This document shows, one piece after another, positions 9,927 to 19,268 of a DNA stretch of 64,000 bases. The stretch spans positions 2,294,001 to 2,358,000 of the forward strand of contig NZ_JACCAS010000001.1 of NCBI RefSeq assembly GCF_013409255.1, read 5' to 3'. Position 1 is the stretch's first letter; each line of letters begins with the position of its first letter. The notes under the pieces are model-generated. The model made no database searches. It saw only the letters and a list, made by a program, of their open reading frames with translations, and was not told the DNA's origin. This DNA is from Paraburkholderia bryophila (lineage in GTDB: Bacteria; Pseudomonadota; Gammaproteobacteria; Burkholderiales; Burkholderiaceae). The translations under genes were made by a program, and so were the position numbers.

Positions 9927-11042
9927 ATGACGCTGCCCTCCTCCCAAGACACCCAAGATCCCCGTCTCGACCTGCTCAAAGCCTGGCTGAACCGCCATGC
10001 AGCGGGCTATTCGCTCGAGCTCGGTACCCTCGCGCCGGCTTCGTCCGACGCCAGTTTTCGCCGCTATTTCCGGCTCGCCGGTAAGGTGGCGGAAGATGAA
10101 AGCGCCGGCACGCTGATCGCCGTCGACGCGCCGCCCCCGGAAAAGTGCCGCGAATTTGTGCAGATCGCCCAGTTGCTCGAGGCCGCCAACGTGAACGTGC
10201 CGCGCGTGCTGGAGGTCGACTTCGACGCCGGCTTCATGCTCGTGACCGATCTGGGCACCGATTCGTACCTCGGCGCGCTGACCGATGCGCAGCAGGCGCA
10301 CGACGCGCGCCGTCCGCGCACGCTGATGCGCGACGCGCTCGACGCCCTGATCCGCTGGCAACTGACCTCGCGCGAAGACGTGCTGCCGCTGTTCGACGAA
10401 GCTTTCCTGCGTCGCGAGATGGAATTGATGCCGGAGTGGTTCATCGGCCGTCATCTGGGCCGCGAGCTCGACGACAAGACGCGCGGCCTGCTCGACCGCA
10501 CCTTCGCGCTGCTGATCGCGAGCGCCCGTGCGCAGCCGCAGGTGTTCATGCTGCGCGATTTCATGCCGCGCAATCTGATGGTCGCCACGGCCGCGAATGG
10601 ATCGAACGGCGCGGCGAACCTCGCAGCAAACCCCGCGGCGAATCCCGGCGTGCTCGACTTCCAGGACGCCGTATACGGTCCGATCACGTACGACGTCGCG
10701 TCGCTGCTGCGCGACGCGTTCCTCGGCTGGGACGAAGAGTTCGAACTGGATTGCTTCGTGTACTACTGGGAACGCGCGAAAAAAGCCGGCCTGCCGGTCG
10801 ATCCCGACTTCGGCGAGTTTTACCGCCAGCTGGAATGGATGGGCTTGCAACGCCACATCAAGGTGCTCGGGCTGTTCTGCCGGATCAACTACCGCGACAA
10901 CAAAGCGCATTACATGAAGGATCTGCCGCGTTTCATCGGCTACGCGCGCAAGGTCGCGGAACGTTATGCGCCGCTGCGTCCATTCGCGAAGCTGCTCGAC
11001 GAGCTCGAAGGCCGCGCGGATGAAGTCGGCTACACTTTCTGA
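9927..11042 (+). CDS. amgK: N-acetylmuramate/N-acetylglucosamine anomeric kinase AmgK
   Basis: The 371-residue protein belongs to the aminoglycoside-phosphotransferase fold. It shows the kinase catalytic-loop equivalent MLRDFMPRNLMV (Asp and Asn) and the Mg-binding VLDFQDAVYGPITYDVASLL. In Pseudomonas, AmgK phosphorylates MurNAc and GlcNAc at C1 so that MurU can make UDP-MurNAc, bypassing de novo and fosfomycin-sensitive synthesis. The gene directly after it is murU, and both lie divergent from lptD, exactly as remembered for Pseudomonas, which supports this over an antibiotic-resistance role. The start is the first ATG; an upstream in-frame TTG adds five residues. Confidence 0.9.
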   Translation: MTLPSSQDTQDPRLDLLKAWLNRHAAGYSLELGTLAPASSDASFRRYFRLAGKVAEDESAGTLIAVDAPPPEKCREFVQIAQLLEAANVNVPRVLEVDFDAGFMLVTDLGTDSYLGALTDAQQAHDARRPRTLMRDALDALIRWQLTSREDVLPLFDEAFLRREMELMPEWFIGRHLGRELDDKTRGLLDRTFALLIASARAQPQVFMLRDFMPRNLMVATAANGSNGAANLAANPAANPGVLDFQDAVYGPITYDVASLLRDAFLGWDEEFELDCFVYYWERAKKAGLPVDPDFGEFYRQLEWMGLQRHIKVLGLFCRINYRDNKAHYMKDLPRFIGYARKVAERYAPLRPFAKLLDELEGRADEVGYTF

Positions 11043-11045
11043 GCG

Positions 11046-11774
11046 ATGACGACATCCGTGAAGAAAGCGATGATTTTCGCCGCGGGCCGCGGTGAGCGCA
11101 TGCGTCCGTTGACCGATACCTGCCCGAAACCGTTGCTCGAAGTGGGCGGCAAACCGCTCATCGTGTGGCAGATCGAGCGGCTCGCGCTGGCCGGCTTTCG
11201 CACTATCGTGATCAACCACGCGTGGCTCGGCGAGCAGTTCGAGACCGTGTTGGGCAACGGCTCACGCTGGCAGGTCGAGTTGGACTACTCGGCCGAGCAT
11301 GAAGCGCTGGAAACGGCCGGCGCGATCGCGCAGGCGCTGCCGTTACTGGAAGACGGCGACAAAGACGGTGACCGCGGCGAAGTGTTCGTCGGCGTCGCCG
11401 GCGACGTGTACGCCGACTTCGACTACGCCGCGCTGAATGCCCACGCCGACAGACTCAGCGCGTTGCCCGAGCCGGGCATGCATCTGGTGATGGTGCCGAA
11501 TCCGGTCTTTCATCCGGACGGCGATTTCGGTCTGATCGACGGGGTGGTGTCGCTCGACGCGCAGCCGCGTCTGACGTTCGGCAGCATCGGCCTCTACGAC
11601 ACGCGAATGTTCCGCGCTCTGCCGCGCGGCACGCGGCGCGCGCTAACGCCGTACTACCGCGAAACGATCTCGCGCGGGCTGGCGAGCGGCGAGTTGTACG
11701 AAGGCGTGTGGGAGAACGTCGGCACGGCGGCTCAGCTCGGCGCGCTGGACTTACGGTTGAAAAGCGCGCGCTAG
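11046..11774 (+). CDS. murU: N-acetylmuramate alpha-1-phosphate uridylyltransferase MurU
   Basis: The 242-residue nucleotidyltransferase turns MurNAc-1-phosphate into UDP-MurNAc, the last step of the AmgK-MurU recycling route. The nucleotide-binding signature AMIFAAGRGERMRPLTDTCPKPLLEVGGKPL is present in two halves at residues 8-38. GVAGDVYADFDY carries the metal-binding aspartate, and FGSIGLYDTRMF and the C-terminal YEGVWENVGTAAQL are family-like. Only three bases separate it from the amgK stop, so the two are translationally close and surely co-transcribed. Sugar-1-phosphate specificity is inferred from the pairing. Confidence 0.9.
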   Translation: MTTSVKKAMIFAAGRGERMRPLTDTCPKPLLEVGGKPLIVWQIERLALAGFRTIVINHAWLGEQFETVLGNGSRWQVELDYSAEHEALETAGAIAQALPLLEDGDKDGDRGEVFVGVAGDVYADFDYAALNAHADRLSALPEPGMHLVMVPNPVFHPDGDFGLIDGVVSLDAQPRLTFGSIGLYDTRMFRALPRGTRRALTPYYRETISRGLASGELYEGVWENVGTAAQLGALDLRLKSAR

Positions 11775-11846
11775 GCGGCCCTAGGCGCAGCTTAGCTCTC
11801 GGCCGCCCTCAGCGCCGCTTCACTTCCGACCGCCCGCAGCGCCCGC

Positions 11847-13730
11847 TCAACTCTCGCCCGTCCCCACCACATCGACCGCCTCCGGCGCTTGCGCCACGCG
11901 CTGCTGCTGCAACGCCCACATCTGCGCGAACAAGCCATTCGCGAGCAGCAACTCCGCGTGCGTGCCGCGCTCTACGATCCGCCCTTTATCCATCACGATG
12001 ATCTGCTGCGCGTGCACCACCGTCGACAGCCGGTGCGCGATGATCAGCGTCGTGCGCTCGCGGGCAATCTGATCGAGCTCGTGCTGAATCGCGCGTTCGG
12101 AGCGCGAATCGAGCGCGGAGGTCGCTTCGTCGAACAGCAGGATCGGCGGATTCTTCAGAATGGTCCGCGCAATCGCCACGCGCTGCTTTTCGCCGCCGGA
12201 GAGCTTCAGGCCACGCTCGCCGACCGGCGTTTCATAGCCCTTCGGCAGTCCTTCGATGAAGTCGTGAATATGCGCCGCGCGCGCCGCCGCGATCACTTCC
12301 TCGCGTGTAGCCGAAGGGCGCCCATAAGCGATGTTGTAGTAGATCGAATCGTTGAACAGCACCGTATCCTGCGGCACGATCCCAATCGACGCGCGCAGCG
12401 AATCCTGCGTGACGTCGCGAATATCCTGACCGTCGATGGTGATCGCGCCGCCCGTCGAGCGGTCCAGATCGTAGAAGCGGAACATCAGCCGCGCGAGGGT
12501 CGATTTACCCGAGCCGCTGTGCCCCACCACCGCGGTCGTGGTGCCGGCCGGAATCGTGAAGCTCACGTCGTGCAGAATCTGCCGCGCCGGTTCATACGAA
12601 AAGTTCACGCGCTCGAAGCGCACCTGCGCGCCGCTCACCTGCAGCGCGGGCGCGCCTTCAAGATCGGGCACTTCCTGCGCGGCGCCGAGCAGCGTAAACA
12701 TGCGGTCCATGTCGGTGAGGCTCTGCTTCAATTCCCGATACACCACGCCGAGAAAATTCAGCGGAATATAAAGCTGCAACATGAACGTGTTGATCAGCAC
12801 CAGATCGCCGAGCGTGAGCTTTCCCGCCATCACCCCTTGTGTCGCGCGCCACAGAATGAACACGAGCCCCGTGCCGATAATCGCCTGCTGGCCGAAATTC
12901 AGCGCCGACAGCGAACGCTGCGATTTGATCGCGGCCGTGCGATAGCGCTTGAGGTTTTCGTCGTAGCGGCTCGCTTCCCACTCTTCGTTGCCGAAGTACT
13001 TCACGGTCTCGTAGTTGAGCAGCGAATCAATCGCGCGCGAGTTCGCCTTCGAATCGAGTTCGTTCATCGTGCGGCGGAAATGCGTGCGCCACTCGGTGAC
13101 CTTCACTGTGAAAACGATGTACGTCGCCAGCGCGATAAACGTGACCACCGCGTAATACCACTCGTATTTGACGACGAAAAAACCGAGCACGAGGCCGACC
13201 TCGACGAGCGTCGGCAGAATGCTGTACAGCGAGTACGAGATCAGTTGCGTGATGCCGCGCGTGCCGCGTTCGATATCGCGCGACATGCCGCCGGTCTGCC
13301 GGTCGAGATGGAAGCGCAGCGACAGCGCGTGCAGATGGCGGAACACTTTCAACGCCAGTTGCCGCACCGCGCTCTCGGTCACCTTCGCGAACAGAATCTC
13401 GCGCAGCTCGGTAAAGAGCGACGTGGACAGCCGCACCACCGCATACGCGACCACCAGCAAACCGACGCCGCCCAGCAGCACGATGGCCGGCGAATCATGC
13501 GCGCGACCTAGCGCGGTGAGATGCTGCACCGACGCGAGGCTGTCGACGATCCGCTTCATCACGATCGGCACGCCGAGGTTGGCGACTTTCGCGCCGATCA
13601 GGCAGCTCAGCGCGAAGGCGACGCGCCATTTGTAGGTGGCGAGATACGGCAGCAGCGACAAAATCGTCTGCCAGTCGTTGCGCGGCTGGGTGGAGATTGG
13701 CGAGGGTTCGGACGAGGGCGTGCGGCGCAT
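11847..13730 (-). CDS. ABC exporter half-transporter, Atm1/HMT1 type
   Basis: The 627-residue protein fuses a six-helix type 1 exporter domain (about residues 20-320) to an ATPase domain (about 375-610). The Walker A is GHSGSGKS, the signature LSGGEKQRVA, and the Walker B ILLFDEATSALDS; the H-loop histidine is in IIAHRLSTV. Within the membrane part, the segment near NSRAIDSLLNYETVKYFGNE is a hallmark of Atm1/ABCB7-like transporters, which export glutathione-linked sulfur or metal conjugates. It should work as a homodimer in the inner membrane. Start chosen at MRRTPSSEP; the open frame extends 57 codons upstream without family-like sequence. It converges on murU with 72 bp between. Confidence 0.92.
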   Translation of the reverse strand: MRRTPSSEPSPISTQPRNDWQTILSLLPYLATYKWRVAFALSCLIGAKVANLGVPIVMKRIVDSLASVQHLTALGRAHDSPAIVLLGGVGLLVVAYAVVRLSTSLFTELREILFAKVTESAVRQLALKVFRHLHALSLRFHLDRQTGGMSRDIERGTRGITQLISYSLYSILPTLVEVGLVLGFFVVKYEWYYAVVTFIALATYIVFTVKVTEWRTHFRRTMNELDSKANSRAIDSLLNYETVKYFGNEEWEASRYDENLKRYRTAAIKSQRSLSALNFGQQAIIGTGLVFILWRATQGVMAGKLTLGDLVLINTFMLQLYIPLNFLGVVYRELKQSLTDMDRMFTLLGAAQEVPDLEGAPALQVSGAQVRFERVNFSYEPARQILHDVSFTIPAGTTTAVVGHSGSGKSTLARLMFRFYDLDRSTGGAITIDGQDIRDVTQDSLRASIGIVPQDTVLFNDSIYYNIAYGRPSATREEVIAAARAAHIHDFIEGLPKGYETPVGERGLKLSGGEKQRVAIARTILKNPPILLFDEATSALDSRSERAIQHELDQIARERTTLIIAHRLSTVVHAQQIIVMDKGRIVERGTHAELLLANGLFAQMWALQQQRVAQAPEAVDVVGTGES

Positions 13731-14033
13731 GGAGGTCGGCTTGGGGAGAGAATGGAACGGCCGGAGTTCGCAGCGGCGCGCCGACCACAGCAGGCCGATG
13801 AATCGGCACACTGCTTTTTGTCGCGCGACCCGGCTGGGCGCTTTCCCGTACAATTCCTGATCCTTATATTGTCGCAGAAGCCGGCTGGCGCCGCTTTCCA
13901 TGGGCAGTCCGGCCGCCGGTCATCCGTTGGCCTCGCAGCTGGGCCGTGCTTCCACGAAGCGCCGGCAAGATTGCCCCTGAACACCGCCGCCGGTCCAGTC
14001 GACCTGGCCCATCCGTTTCTCAAGAGTGTCCCA
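13731..14033. other. Divergent intergenic region, no gene seen
   Basis: About 300 bp between the ABC transporter and thioesterase starts. Weak AT-rich promoter-like words (TATATT near 13865) occur, but no good -35 partner. I see no stable hairpin or small gene. Confidence 0.4.
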
Positions 14034-14429
14034 ATGACCGATCTCCTTCAACTCCCGCAAAAGTCCTGCGCGCTGCGCGTCGTGCCGCAACCGTCGGACG
14101 CGAACGTTCACGGCGACGTGTTCGGCGGCTGGATCATGGCGCAAGTGGACATTGCCGGCTCGATTCCGGCGAGCCGCCGCGCCAACGGCAGAGTGGCGAC
14201 CATCGCGGTCAATTCGTTCGTGTTCAAGCAGCCGGTCTTCGTCGGCGATCTGTTGAGCTTTTACGCGGATATCGTCAAGACGGGCAACACGTCGGTGACG
14301 GTGTCGGTCGAGGTTTACGCGCAGCGCATGAGCCTGACCGAAGAAGTCGTGAAAGTGACCGAAGCGCTCCTGACCTACGTCGCGACCGATAGCGACCGCC
14401 GTCCGCGCGCGTTGCCGGTGGTGGAATAA
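14034..14429 (+). CDS. Acyl-CoA thioesterase, YciA-like hotdog fold
   Basis: The 131-residue protein is the length of single-hotdog thioesterases. It carries the family pattern NVHGDVFGGWIMAQVDIAGS, with the catalytic Asp in the VDIAG helix, and later VKTGNTSVTVSVEVYAQR. Enzymes of this group hydrolyse acyl-CoA thioesters in the cytoplasm, usually as hexamers of hotdog dimers, releasing CoA. Chain-length preference is unknown. The frame is open far upstream, but only this ATG precedes family-like sequence. The gene ends 56 bp before a strong terminator. Confidence 0.9.
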   Translation: MTDLLQLPQKSCALRVVPQPSDANVHGDVFGGWIMAQVDIAGSIPASRRANGRVATIAVNSFVFKQPVFVGDLLSFYADIVKTGNTSVTVSVEVYAQRMSLTEEVVKVTEALLTYVATDSDRRPRALPVVE

Positions 14430-14485
14430 ACGGGCTCAGTTGAAACACGCCGCTGCGCACGCCGCTAAACGGCGGACCCGAACGA

Positions 14486-14511
14486 AAACGAGGCGCCTGG
14501 GCGCCTCGTTT
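14486..14511. terminator. Bidirectional intrinsic terminator
   Basis: A perfect 12-bp inverted repeat (AAACGAGGCGCC / GGCGCCTCGTTT) with a 2-nt centre lies between two convergent genes. Its ends give short T-runs in both directions, so it can stop transcription of both the thioesterase gene and the DUF4148-like gene. Confidence 0.8.
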
Positions 14512-14552
14512 GCATTCCGCTTAACTGAAAAACCACCGTGCCCTGAGACCGC

Positions 14553-14882
14553 TTACTGGCTAGCCGCCGCTGCGGCAGCCGCCTTTTTCTGCGCGTTCTG
14601 AAGGTCGGTCGGATAGTTCGGATCGTTGCGCGACGGGTTATAGCCGTTGGCTTCCAGATTCTTCAACTCAGCGTTTTTCTTGGCCCGCGCCTGCTTGCGC
14701 GCGGCCTTGCGCTGGGCCTTCGTGGTGGTCGCTTTCGACGCGGCCACGGGCTTGGCCGCATCTGAATCTTCGCCCGCCGCGCCACCGCCGCCGCTTTGCG
14801 CGAACGCCGGTGCGGCGCACGCCACACTCAGTACCACCGATGCCAGCAACACACTCAGTTTCTTTGCAGGTGAAGAAGTCAT
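14553..14882 (-). CDS. Small secreted DUF4148-like protein
   Basis: 109 residues. The N-terminus is a clear signal peptide (KKLSVLLASVVLSVACAAPAFA) cut after AFA. A Gly/Asp linker, a Lys/Arg/Ala-rich stretch and the segment ELKNLEANGYNPSRNDPNYP then follow; the last resembles the conserved core of DUF4148 proteins, which are abundant and functionally obscure in Burkholderiaceae. Expected location is the periplasm. Start chosen at the signal peptide; 24 extra upstream codons are open but unlike the family. Confidence 0.75.
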   Translation of the reverse strand: MTSSPAKKLSVLLASVVLSVACAAPAFAQSGGGGAAGEDSDAAKPVAASKATTTKAQRKAARKQARAKKNAELKNLEANGYNPSRNDPNYPTDLQNAQKKAAAAAAASQ

Positions 14883-15097
14883 TGTTCTCTCTCCAGTCGA
14901 ATTGGCAGTCCGTACGACGGCGCAACGCCCATGACTTTGAACGAGCAGCGACAACGGGTGGACGCAACGCCACGTGAATCGATGCTTCGTGGTTCCCAGC
15001 GCAGCTTAAGTTGGGAACCCCGAATATAGCCGACCGAAACCCGTCCGCAAAACGGTTTCCACGCACCAGGACGGGGCTAACGCACGCGAATCGACGT

Positions 15098-16009
15098 TCA
15101 GGCGGAAGCGCTGCCGCGCAGATAAACGTCGACCTGTCCCTCGATCCATTGCGCGAAATGGGCCTGCCGGGCATTGAGCATTTCGCGTTGCTGCCACACG
15201 AGCCAGTAGGGATAACGATAAGGCACGCGGATGCCGGTGATCTGCACGAGCTCGCCGCGCGCCAGCGCATGCCCGACCAGGCTGCGCCGTTCGAGCGCGA
15301 TGCCCTGCCCCATCAGCACGGCGCCGATCACGATGTTCGAATCGTTCGCCGACAACACGACGGCCTCGTCTGCGGGCTCCGCGACCTGGGCCGCGCGGCA
15401 CCAGTCGGTCCATGGCGTGTCGGGGCTGGAGATCAGCGGACAGGCCATCACGTCCTCGGCCGTGACCGGAAAGCGCCCGTTCGGCGCGAGCGCGAAATGC
15501 GGCGCCGCGACCGCGACGATCTCGTCGTCGAACAGCTTCTGCTGCGCGACGTCGGGCCAATGCCCCTGGCCCATTCGAATGCCGACGTCGCATGCGCCCT
15601 GGCGCAGATCCTCGACTTGCAGGCTCGTCAGCAAACGAACCCGATAGTACGGATGCGCCTCGCGAAAGCTCGCGAGACGCGGCACGAGCCAATGCTGCGC
15701 GAACGACGGCAACGTCGCGATCACCAGTTCGCTTTCCTGCGGACGCGCCTGCGCGCGACGCGTGGCGTGCGTGATGTCGCGCAGCGCGGTGCGGATTTCG
15801 AGCGCGTAGAGACGCCCCACTTCGGTCAGCCGCAGCCCGCGTGCCTCGCGAATAAACAACGCGAGACCCATGCTGTCTTCGAGCACCTTGATCTGCTGGC
15901 TCACCGCCGAGTGCGTGACATGCAATTCGCGCGCGGCCTGGGTGACGCCGCCCAGACGGGCGGCCGCCTCGAAGCAGCGCAGCGCGGTGAGTGGCGGGAT
16001 CAGTTTCAT
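15098..16009 (-). CDS. LysR-family regulator, GcvA-like
   Basis: 303 residues with an N-terminal winged helix-turn-helix (LPPL-type start IPPLTALRCFEAAARLGGVTQAARELHVTHSAVSQQIKVLE in order) and a periplasmic-binding-like effector domain from about residue 90. The opening sequence places it with GcvA/AmpR-like LysR proteins. It is divergent from the GST gene 159 bp away, which makes that gene its most likely target. No effector can be deduced. Confidence 0.9.
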   Translation of the reverse strand: MKLIPPLTALRCFEAAARLGGVTQAARELHVTHSAVSQQIKVLEDSMGLALFIREARGLRLTEVGRLYALEIRTALRDITHATRRAQARPQESELVIATLPSFAQHWLVPRLASFREAHPYYRVRLLTSLQVEDLRQGACDVGIRMGQGHWPDVAQQKLFDDEIVAVAAPHFALAPNGRFPVTAEDVMACPLISSPDTPWTDWCRAAQVAEPADEAVVLSANDSNIVIGAVLMGQGIALERRSLVGHALARGELVQITGIRVPYRYPYWLVWQQREMLNARQAHFAQWIEGQVDVYLRGSASA

Positions 16010-16168
16010 GTAAGAAATTCTGACGTAAACCGTCGATTAATGTCGCTTTTTTTGGCGAGCAGAGATGCTTAATCTATCGGCTGGATACGCCATAAACTGC
16101 GCCGGCATTGAAACTAACCTAGCGCGGCCGCTTCGGGCGCCAATGAAAGAACTTCTAACGGGAATGAG

Positions 16169-16783
16169 ATGAAATTGATCGGAATGCTCGACTCGCCTTA
16201 CGTGCGCCGGGTCGCCATCTGCCTCAAATTGCTGAAGCTCGAGTTCGAACACGAATCGCTTTCGGTGTTCAGCACCTACGACCAGTTCGCGAAGATCAAC
16301 CCGGTCGTCAAAGCGCCGACGCTGATCGCCGATAACGGCCAGGTGGTGATGGACTCGACGGTGATTCTTCAGTACGCGGCGACGCTCGCCGGCCCGCAGC
16401 AGCGGTTGTTCCCGTCGCGGCCGGACGACGCGTTGCGCGCCGCCCACCTCACCGGCCTTGCGCTGGCCGCCAGCGAAAAGACCGTGCAGATCGTCTACGA
16501 ACGCAATCTGCGGCCGGTGGAGAAACAACACGAGCCGTGGATCGAGCGCGTGAGCTCGCAGTTGCTCGCCGCTTATGCAGCGCTCGAACTGGATCTCGCC
16601 ACCGCCCCGCCGCCCACCGAAACCGATCACTTCGACGCGGCGGATATCACCGTGGCGGTCGCGTGGCGTTTCACGCAGATGATGCTGCCGGAGATCGTCA
16701 GCGAAGACGCGTATCCGCATCTAAAGGCGTTTTCCGCGATGGCGGAAGCGTTGCCGGTGTTCGTGAGCACGCCGCCGGTGTAA
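16169..16783 (+). CDS. Glutathione S-transferase family protein
   Basis: 204 residues: a thioredoxin-like N-terminal domain (GMLDSPYVRRVAICLKLLKL, then VKAPTLIADNGQVVMDSTVILQY with the glutathione-contacting Asp-Ser) and an all-helical C-terminal domain from about residue 90. The putative catalytic Ser is in DSPYVRR. A GGGAATGAG ribosome site precedes the ATG. Cytoplasmic conjugation or reduction with glutathione is the family role; the substrate is unknown. The divergent LysR gene is a candidate controller. Confidence 0.9.
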   Translation: MKLIGMLDSPYVRRVAICLKLLKLEFEHESLSVFSTYDQFAKINPVVKAPTLIADNGQVVMDSTVILQYAATLAGPQQRLFPSRPDDALRAAHLTGLALAASEKTVQIVYERNLRPVEKQHEPWIERVSSQLLAAYAALELDLATAPPPTETDHFDAADITVAVAWRFTQMMLPEIVSEDAYPHLKAFSAMAEALPVFVSTPPV

Positions 16784-16827
16784 GACTCGACCCACGCCCC
16801 GCTCGCCGCGACGGTCGGCGCACGCCT

Positions 16828-18105
16828 TCACGGCTCACTGTACGTGCCGAGACACGAAGCCGCCGCTGTGCCGTCCGTTTTGCCGTCCGTTTTGCCGCCC
16901 ACTGCTACGCGACGCCTACGCACGGCGGCGACACCGATCCATAGCAACGTCCCGATCAGCAAGGCGGCCGCGACCCATGGCAACGCGATCGGGCCGTAGC
17001 GGTCGATGGCCATGCCGCCCAACGCGCCGCCGCCGGCGATCGCCAGATTCCAGACGGTGACGATCATCGATTGCGCGACGTCGGCGCCGTTGCCCGCAGC
17101 CCGCGCGGAGGCGGTTTGAAATAGCGTCGCGGCGCCGCCGAACGCTAACCCCCAGACGGCCACCCCGGTATAAACCGCGCTCCGCGTCTCGCTCGCAAGG
17201 CCCAACAGCACGACGCCGGCCGTGAACAGCACGACGCTGATCAGGGTGAGCCGCCGCAGATGCGCGTCCACCAGCGCGCCGACTATCGCGATGCTCGCCA
17301 ACGCGGCCGCGCCAAACACGAACAGCACGGCGTCCACACGCGGCTCCAAGCCGGCGAGTGCGAGGAACGGCGAAATGTACGTATAGAGCAGGTTGTGCGC
17401 AAGCACATAAGCGAACATCACGGCGAGCACCGGCTTCAGCCCCGGCGAGGCCAGCACGCCGCGCAACGTCGTGCGACGCGCTGCCGGCTGACAGGCAAAA
17501 TCGGGCACTTGCCAGCGTACCCAGACGAGCAGGCCGAGTGTCGCCACCGTCATCGCGCCGAACGTATAACGCCAGCCGATCGAGGCGCCCAGCAGCGTAC
17601 CGAGCGGAATACCGAGCGACAACGCGAGCGGCGCGCCGGTCATCGCCAGCGCGATGGCCCGACCTTGCAGATGCGCCGGCGCCATACGCGCCGCATGCCC
17701 CGCCAGCAGCGCCCACACGAGCCCCGCCGACACGCCGGCAAAGAAGCGCGCAATCAGCGTGAGCGCGTAGTGCGTCGATAGCGTCGTCACCGTGTTGACC
17801 ACGATGAATCCCGCGATGGCTGTCAGCAGCAACGGACGACGACGCCAGCCCCGCGTTGCGATCGCGAGCGGAATCGCCGACAACAACGAACCGGCCGCGT
17901 ACACGGTGACCAACTGGCCGATCAGCGCGGCCGATACCCCGAGATCCGCGCTCATTTCACGTAACAGGCCGGCGGGTAAGGCCTCGGTCAGGATCGTGAT
18001 GAAGCCGGCGGTGGCGAGCGCGAGCAAACCAGAAATCGGCAAACGCTCAGCCGCTCGGGTTGGCTGCGGCACGCCACCGGACCGAGTCGCGTCGAATTCG
18101 CTCAT
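16828..18105 (-). CDS. MFS transporter (DHA1 / sugar-efflux type)
   Basis: 425 residues with twelve predicted membrane helices. The loop between helices 2 and 3 carries IPLAIATRGWRRRPLLL, and helix 4 starts ARFFAGVSAGLVWALLAGHAARMAP, both typical of AraJ/YdhP-like DHA1 exporters. It probably drives proton-coupled efflux from the inner membrane. It is divergently arranged with a LysR gene 221 bp away, a common regulator-exporter pair. The Lys/Thr-rich tail after residue 400 is not part of the membrane fold. Confidence 0.9.
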   Translation of the reverse strand: MSEFDATRSGGVPQPTRAAERLPISGLLALATAGFITILTEALPAGLLREMSADLGVSAALIGQLVTVYAAGSLLSAIPLAIATRGWRRRPLLLTAIAGFIVVNTVTTLSTHYALTLIARFFAGVSAGLVWALLAGHAARMAPAHLQGRAIALAMTGAPLALSLGIPLGTLLGASIGWRYTFGAMTVATLGLLVWVRWQVPDFACQPAARRTTLRGVLASPGLKPVLAVMFAYVLAHNLLYTYISPFLALAGLEPRVDAVLFVFGAAALASIAIVGALVDAHLRRLTLISVVLFTAGVVLLGLASETRSAVYTGVAVWGLAFGGAATLFQTASARAAGNGADVAQSMIVTVWNLAIAGGGALGGMAIDRYGPIALPWVAAALLIGTLLWIGVAAVRRRRVAVGGKTDGKTDGTAAASCLGTYSEP

Positions 18106-18273
18106 GGCCGGCTCGCCGTCTGGAGCGGCGCCGCACCGACGCCGTACACCGCGTCAATCCGCGACGACAGCGCCGTGACCTCGCTGGAAGGACTCACTGC
18201 CTCGATTGCATGTTGCATGACGACTCCGTTGAATGGGGACGCAACCATCATACGAAGCCGGTCCGCGGAGAAA

Positions 18274-18313
18274 AACTGGGATACAGTTCCTCACTCTACG
18301 GACAGGAATGTCC
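18274..18313. promoter_or_regulatory. Two short inverted repeats in the LysR leader / MFS promoter region
   Basis: AACTG-GGATA-CAGTT (18274-18288) and GGACA-GGAA-TGTCC (18300-18313) lie between the divergent MFS and LysR genes, the second ending 13 bp before the LysR start. They fit operator half-sites for the LysR protein, but both are short. Confidence 0.3.
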
Positions 18314-18326
18314 GGAATAGGAGGCG

Positions 18327-19256
18327 ATGGTGGAAAGTCTCGGCGGGTTCGTGGTATTCGTGCAGGTCGCAGAAACACGCAGCTTCGTCACCGCCGGGCG
18401 GCTGCTCGGCGTGTCGGCGTCGGCGGTGGGCAAACGCATCGGCCGTCTCGAAGAACAGCTTGGCGTGCGGCTTTTTCATCGCAGCACGCGCAGCATCACG
18501 CTCACGACCGACGGCATCCAGTTCCTCGAACGCTGCCGGCGCATCCTCGCCGAAATCGACGCCGCCCAACTGGAACTGTCGCAAAGCGCCGGCGCACCGC
18601 GTGGCCGTTTGCGCGTGAGTCTGCCGCTGGTTGGCTCGCTGGTGCTGCCGGTACTCGCCGATTTCATGGCGGCGTATCCGGAGATCGAACTCGATCTGGA
18701 TTTCACCGACCGCGTGGTCGACGTGATCGACGAAGGCTTCGACGTCGTCGTTCGTACCGGCGCGCTGGCCGATTCACGGCTGGCCGCTCGCCAGATCGGT
18801 ACGTTCGGTGTGGCGCTGGTCGGTGCGCCGGCTTATTTCGCCGCGCACGGCAAGCCGCTTCGGCCGGCCGACCTCGCGAACCATATCTGTCTGCACTACC
18901 GTTATCCGAACAGCGGCAAGCTCGAAATCTGGCCGCTGCGCCGCGAGCCGGGCGAGCGCGAAGTGACGCTACCGATTTCGATGGTGTGCAACAACATCGA
19001 GACGCGCACGTGTTTCGCGATGCGTGGCTTAGGAATTGCCTGCATGCCGGATTTTTCGGTGCGGCAAGCGCTGCGCGACGGCCTGCTCTGCACGGTGCTC
19101 GACGACTACGTCGGCCGGGCGATCGACCTGAACATCGTCTGGCCGGACGGACCGAGCGTGCCGCCGCGGCTGCGCGCGTTTATCGACTTCATGGCCGAGC
19201 GTATGCCGGCGAATGTCGCGCCCGACGAACCGCAACCGCGCGCGCGTACCGCTTAG
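18327..19256 (+). CDS. LysR-family regulator (AaeR/DsdC-like subgroup)
   Basis: 309 residues. The DNA-binding part shows FVQVAETRSFVTAGRLLG, SASAVGKRIGRLEEQLGVRLFHRSTRS and LTTDG, the subgroup pattern of LysR proteins that commonly govern a divergent exporter or oxidoreductase. The effector domain runs from about residue 95 to 300 with the usual GRLRVSLP start. An AGGAGG-like site precedes the chosen ATG by about 5 bp. The divergent MFS gene is the likely target. It ends 12 bp from the convergent GGDEF-EAL gene. Confidence 0.92.
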   Translation: MVESLGGFVVFVQVAETRSFVTAGRLLGVSASAVGKRIGRLEEQLGVRLFHRSTRSITLTTDGIQFLERCRRILAEIDAAQLELSQSAGAPRGRLRVSLPLVGSLVLPVLADFMAAYPEIELDLDFTDRVVDVIDEGFDVVVRTGALADSRLAARQIGTFGVALVGAPAYFAAHGKPLRPADLANHICLHYRYPNSGKLEIWPLRREPGEREVTLPISMVCNNIETRTCFAMRGLGIACMPDFSVRQALRDGLLCTVLDDYVGRAIDLNIVWPDGPSVPPRLRAFIDFMAERMPANVAPDEPQPRARTA

Positions 19257-19268
19257 CGCAACGGCGCC

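Noticed and set aside
14991..15019. GGTTCCCA/TGGGAACC inverted repeat between the DUF4148-like and LysR genes
   Set aside because: Eight-bp arms 13 bp apart with no T-run; could be an operator or weak terminator, but evidence is too thin to call.
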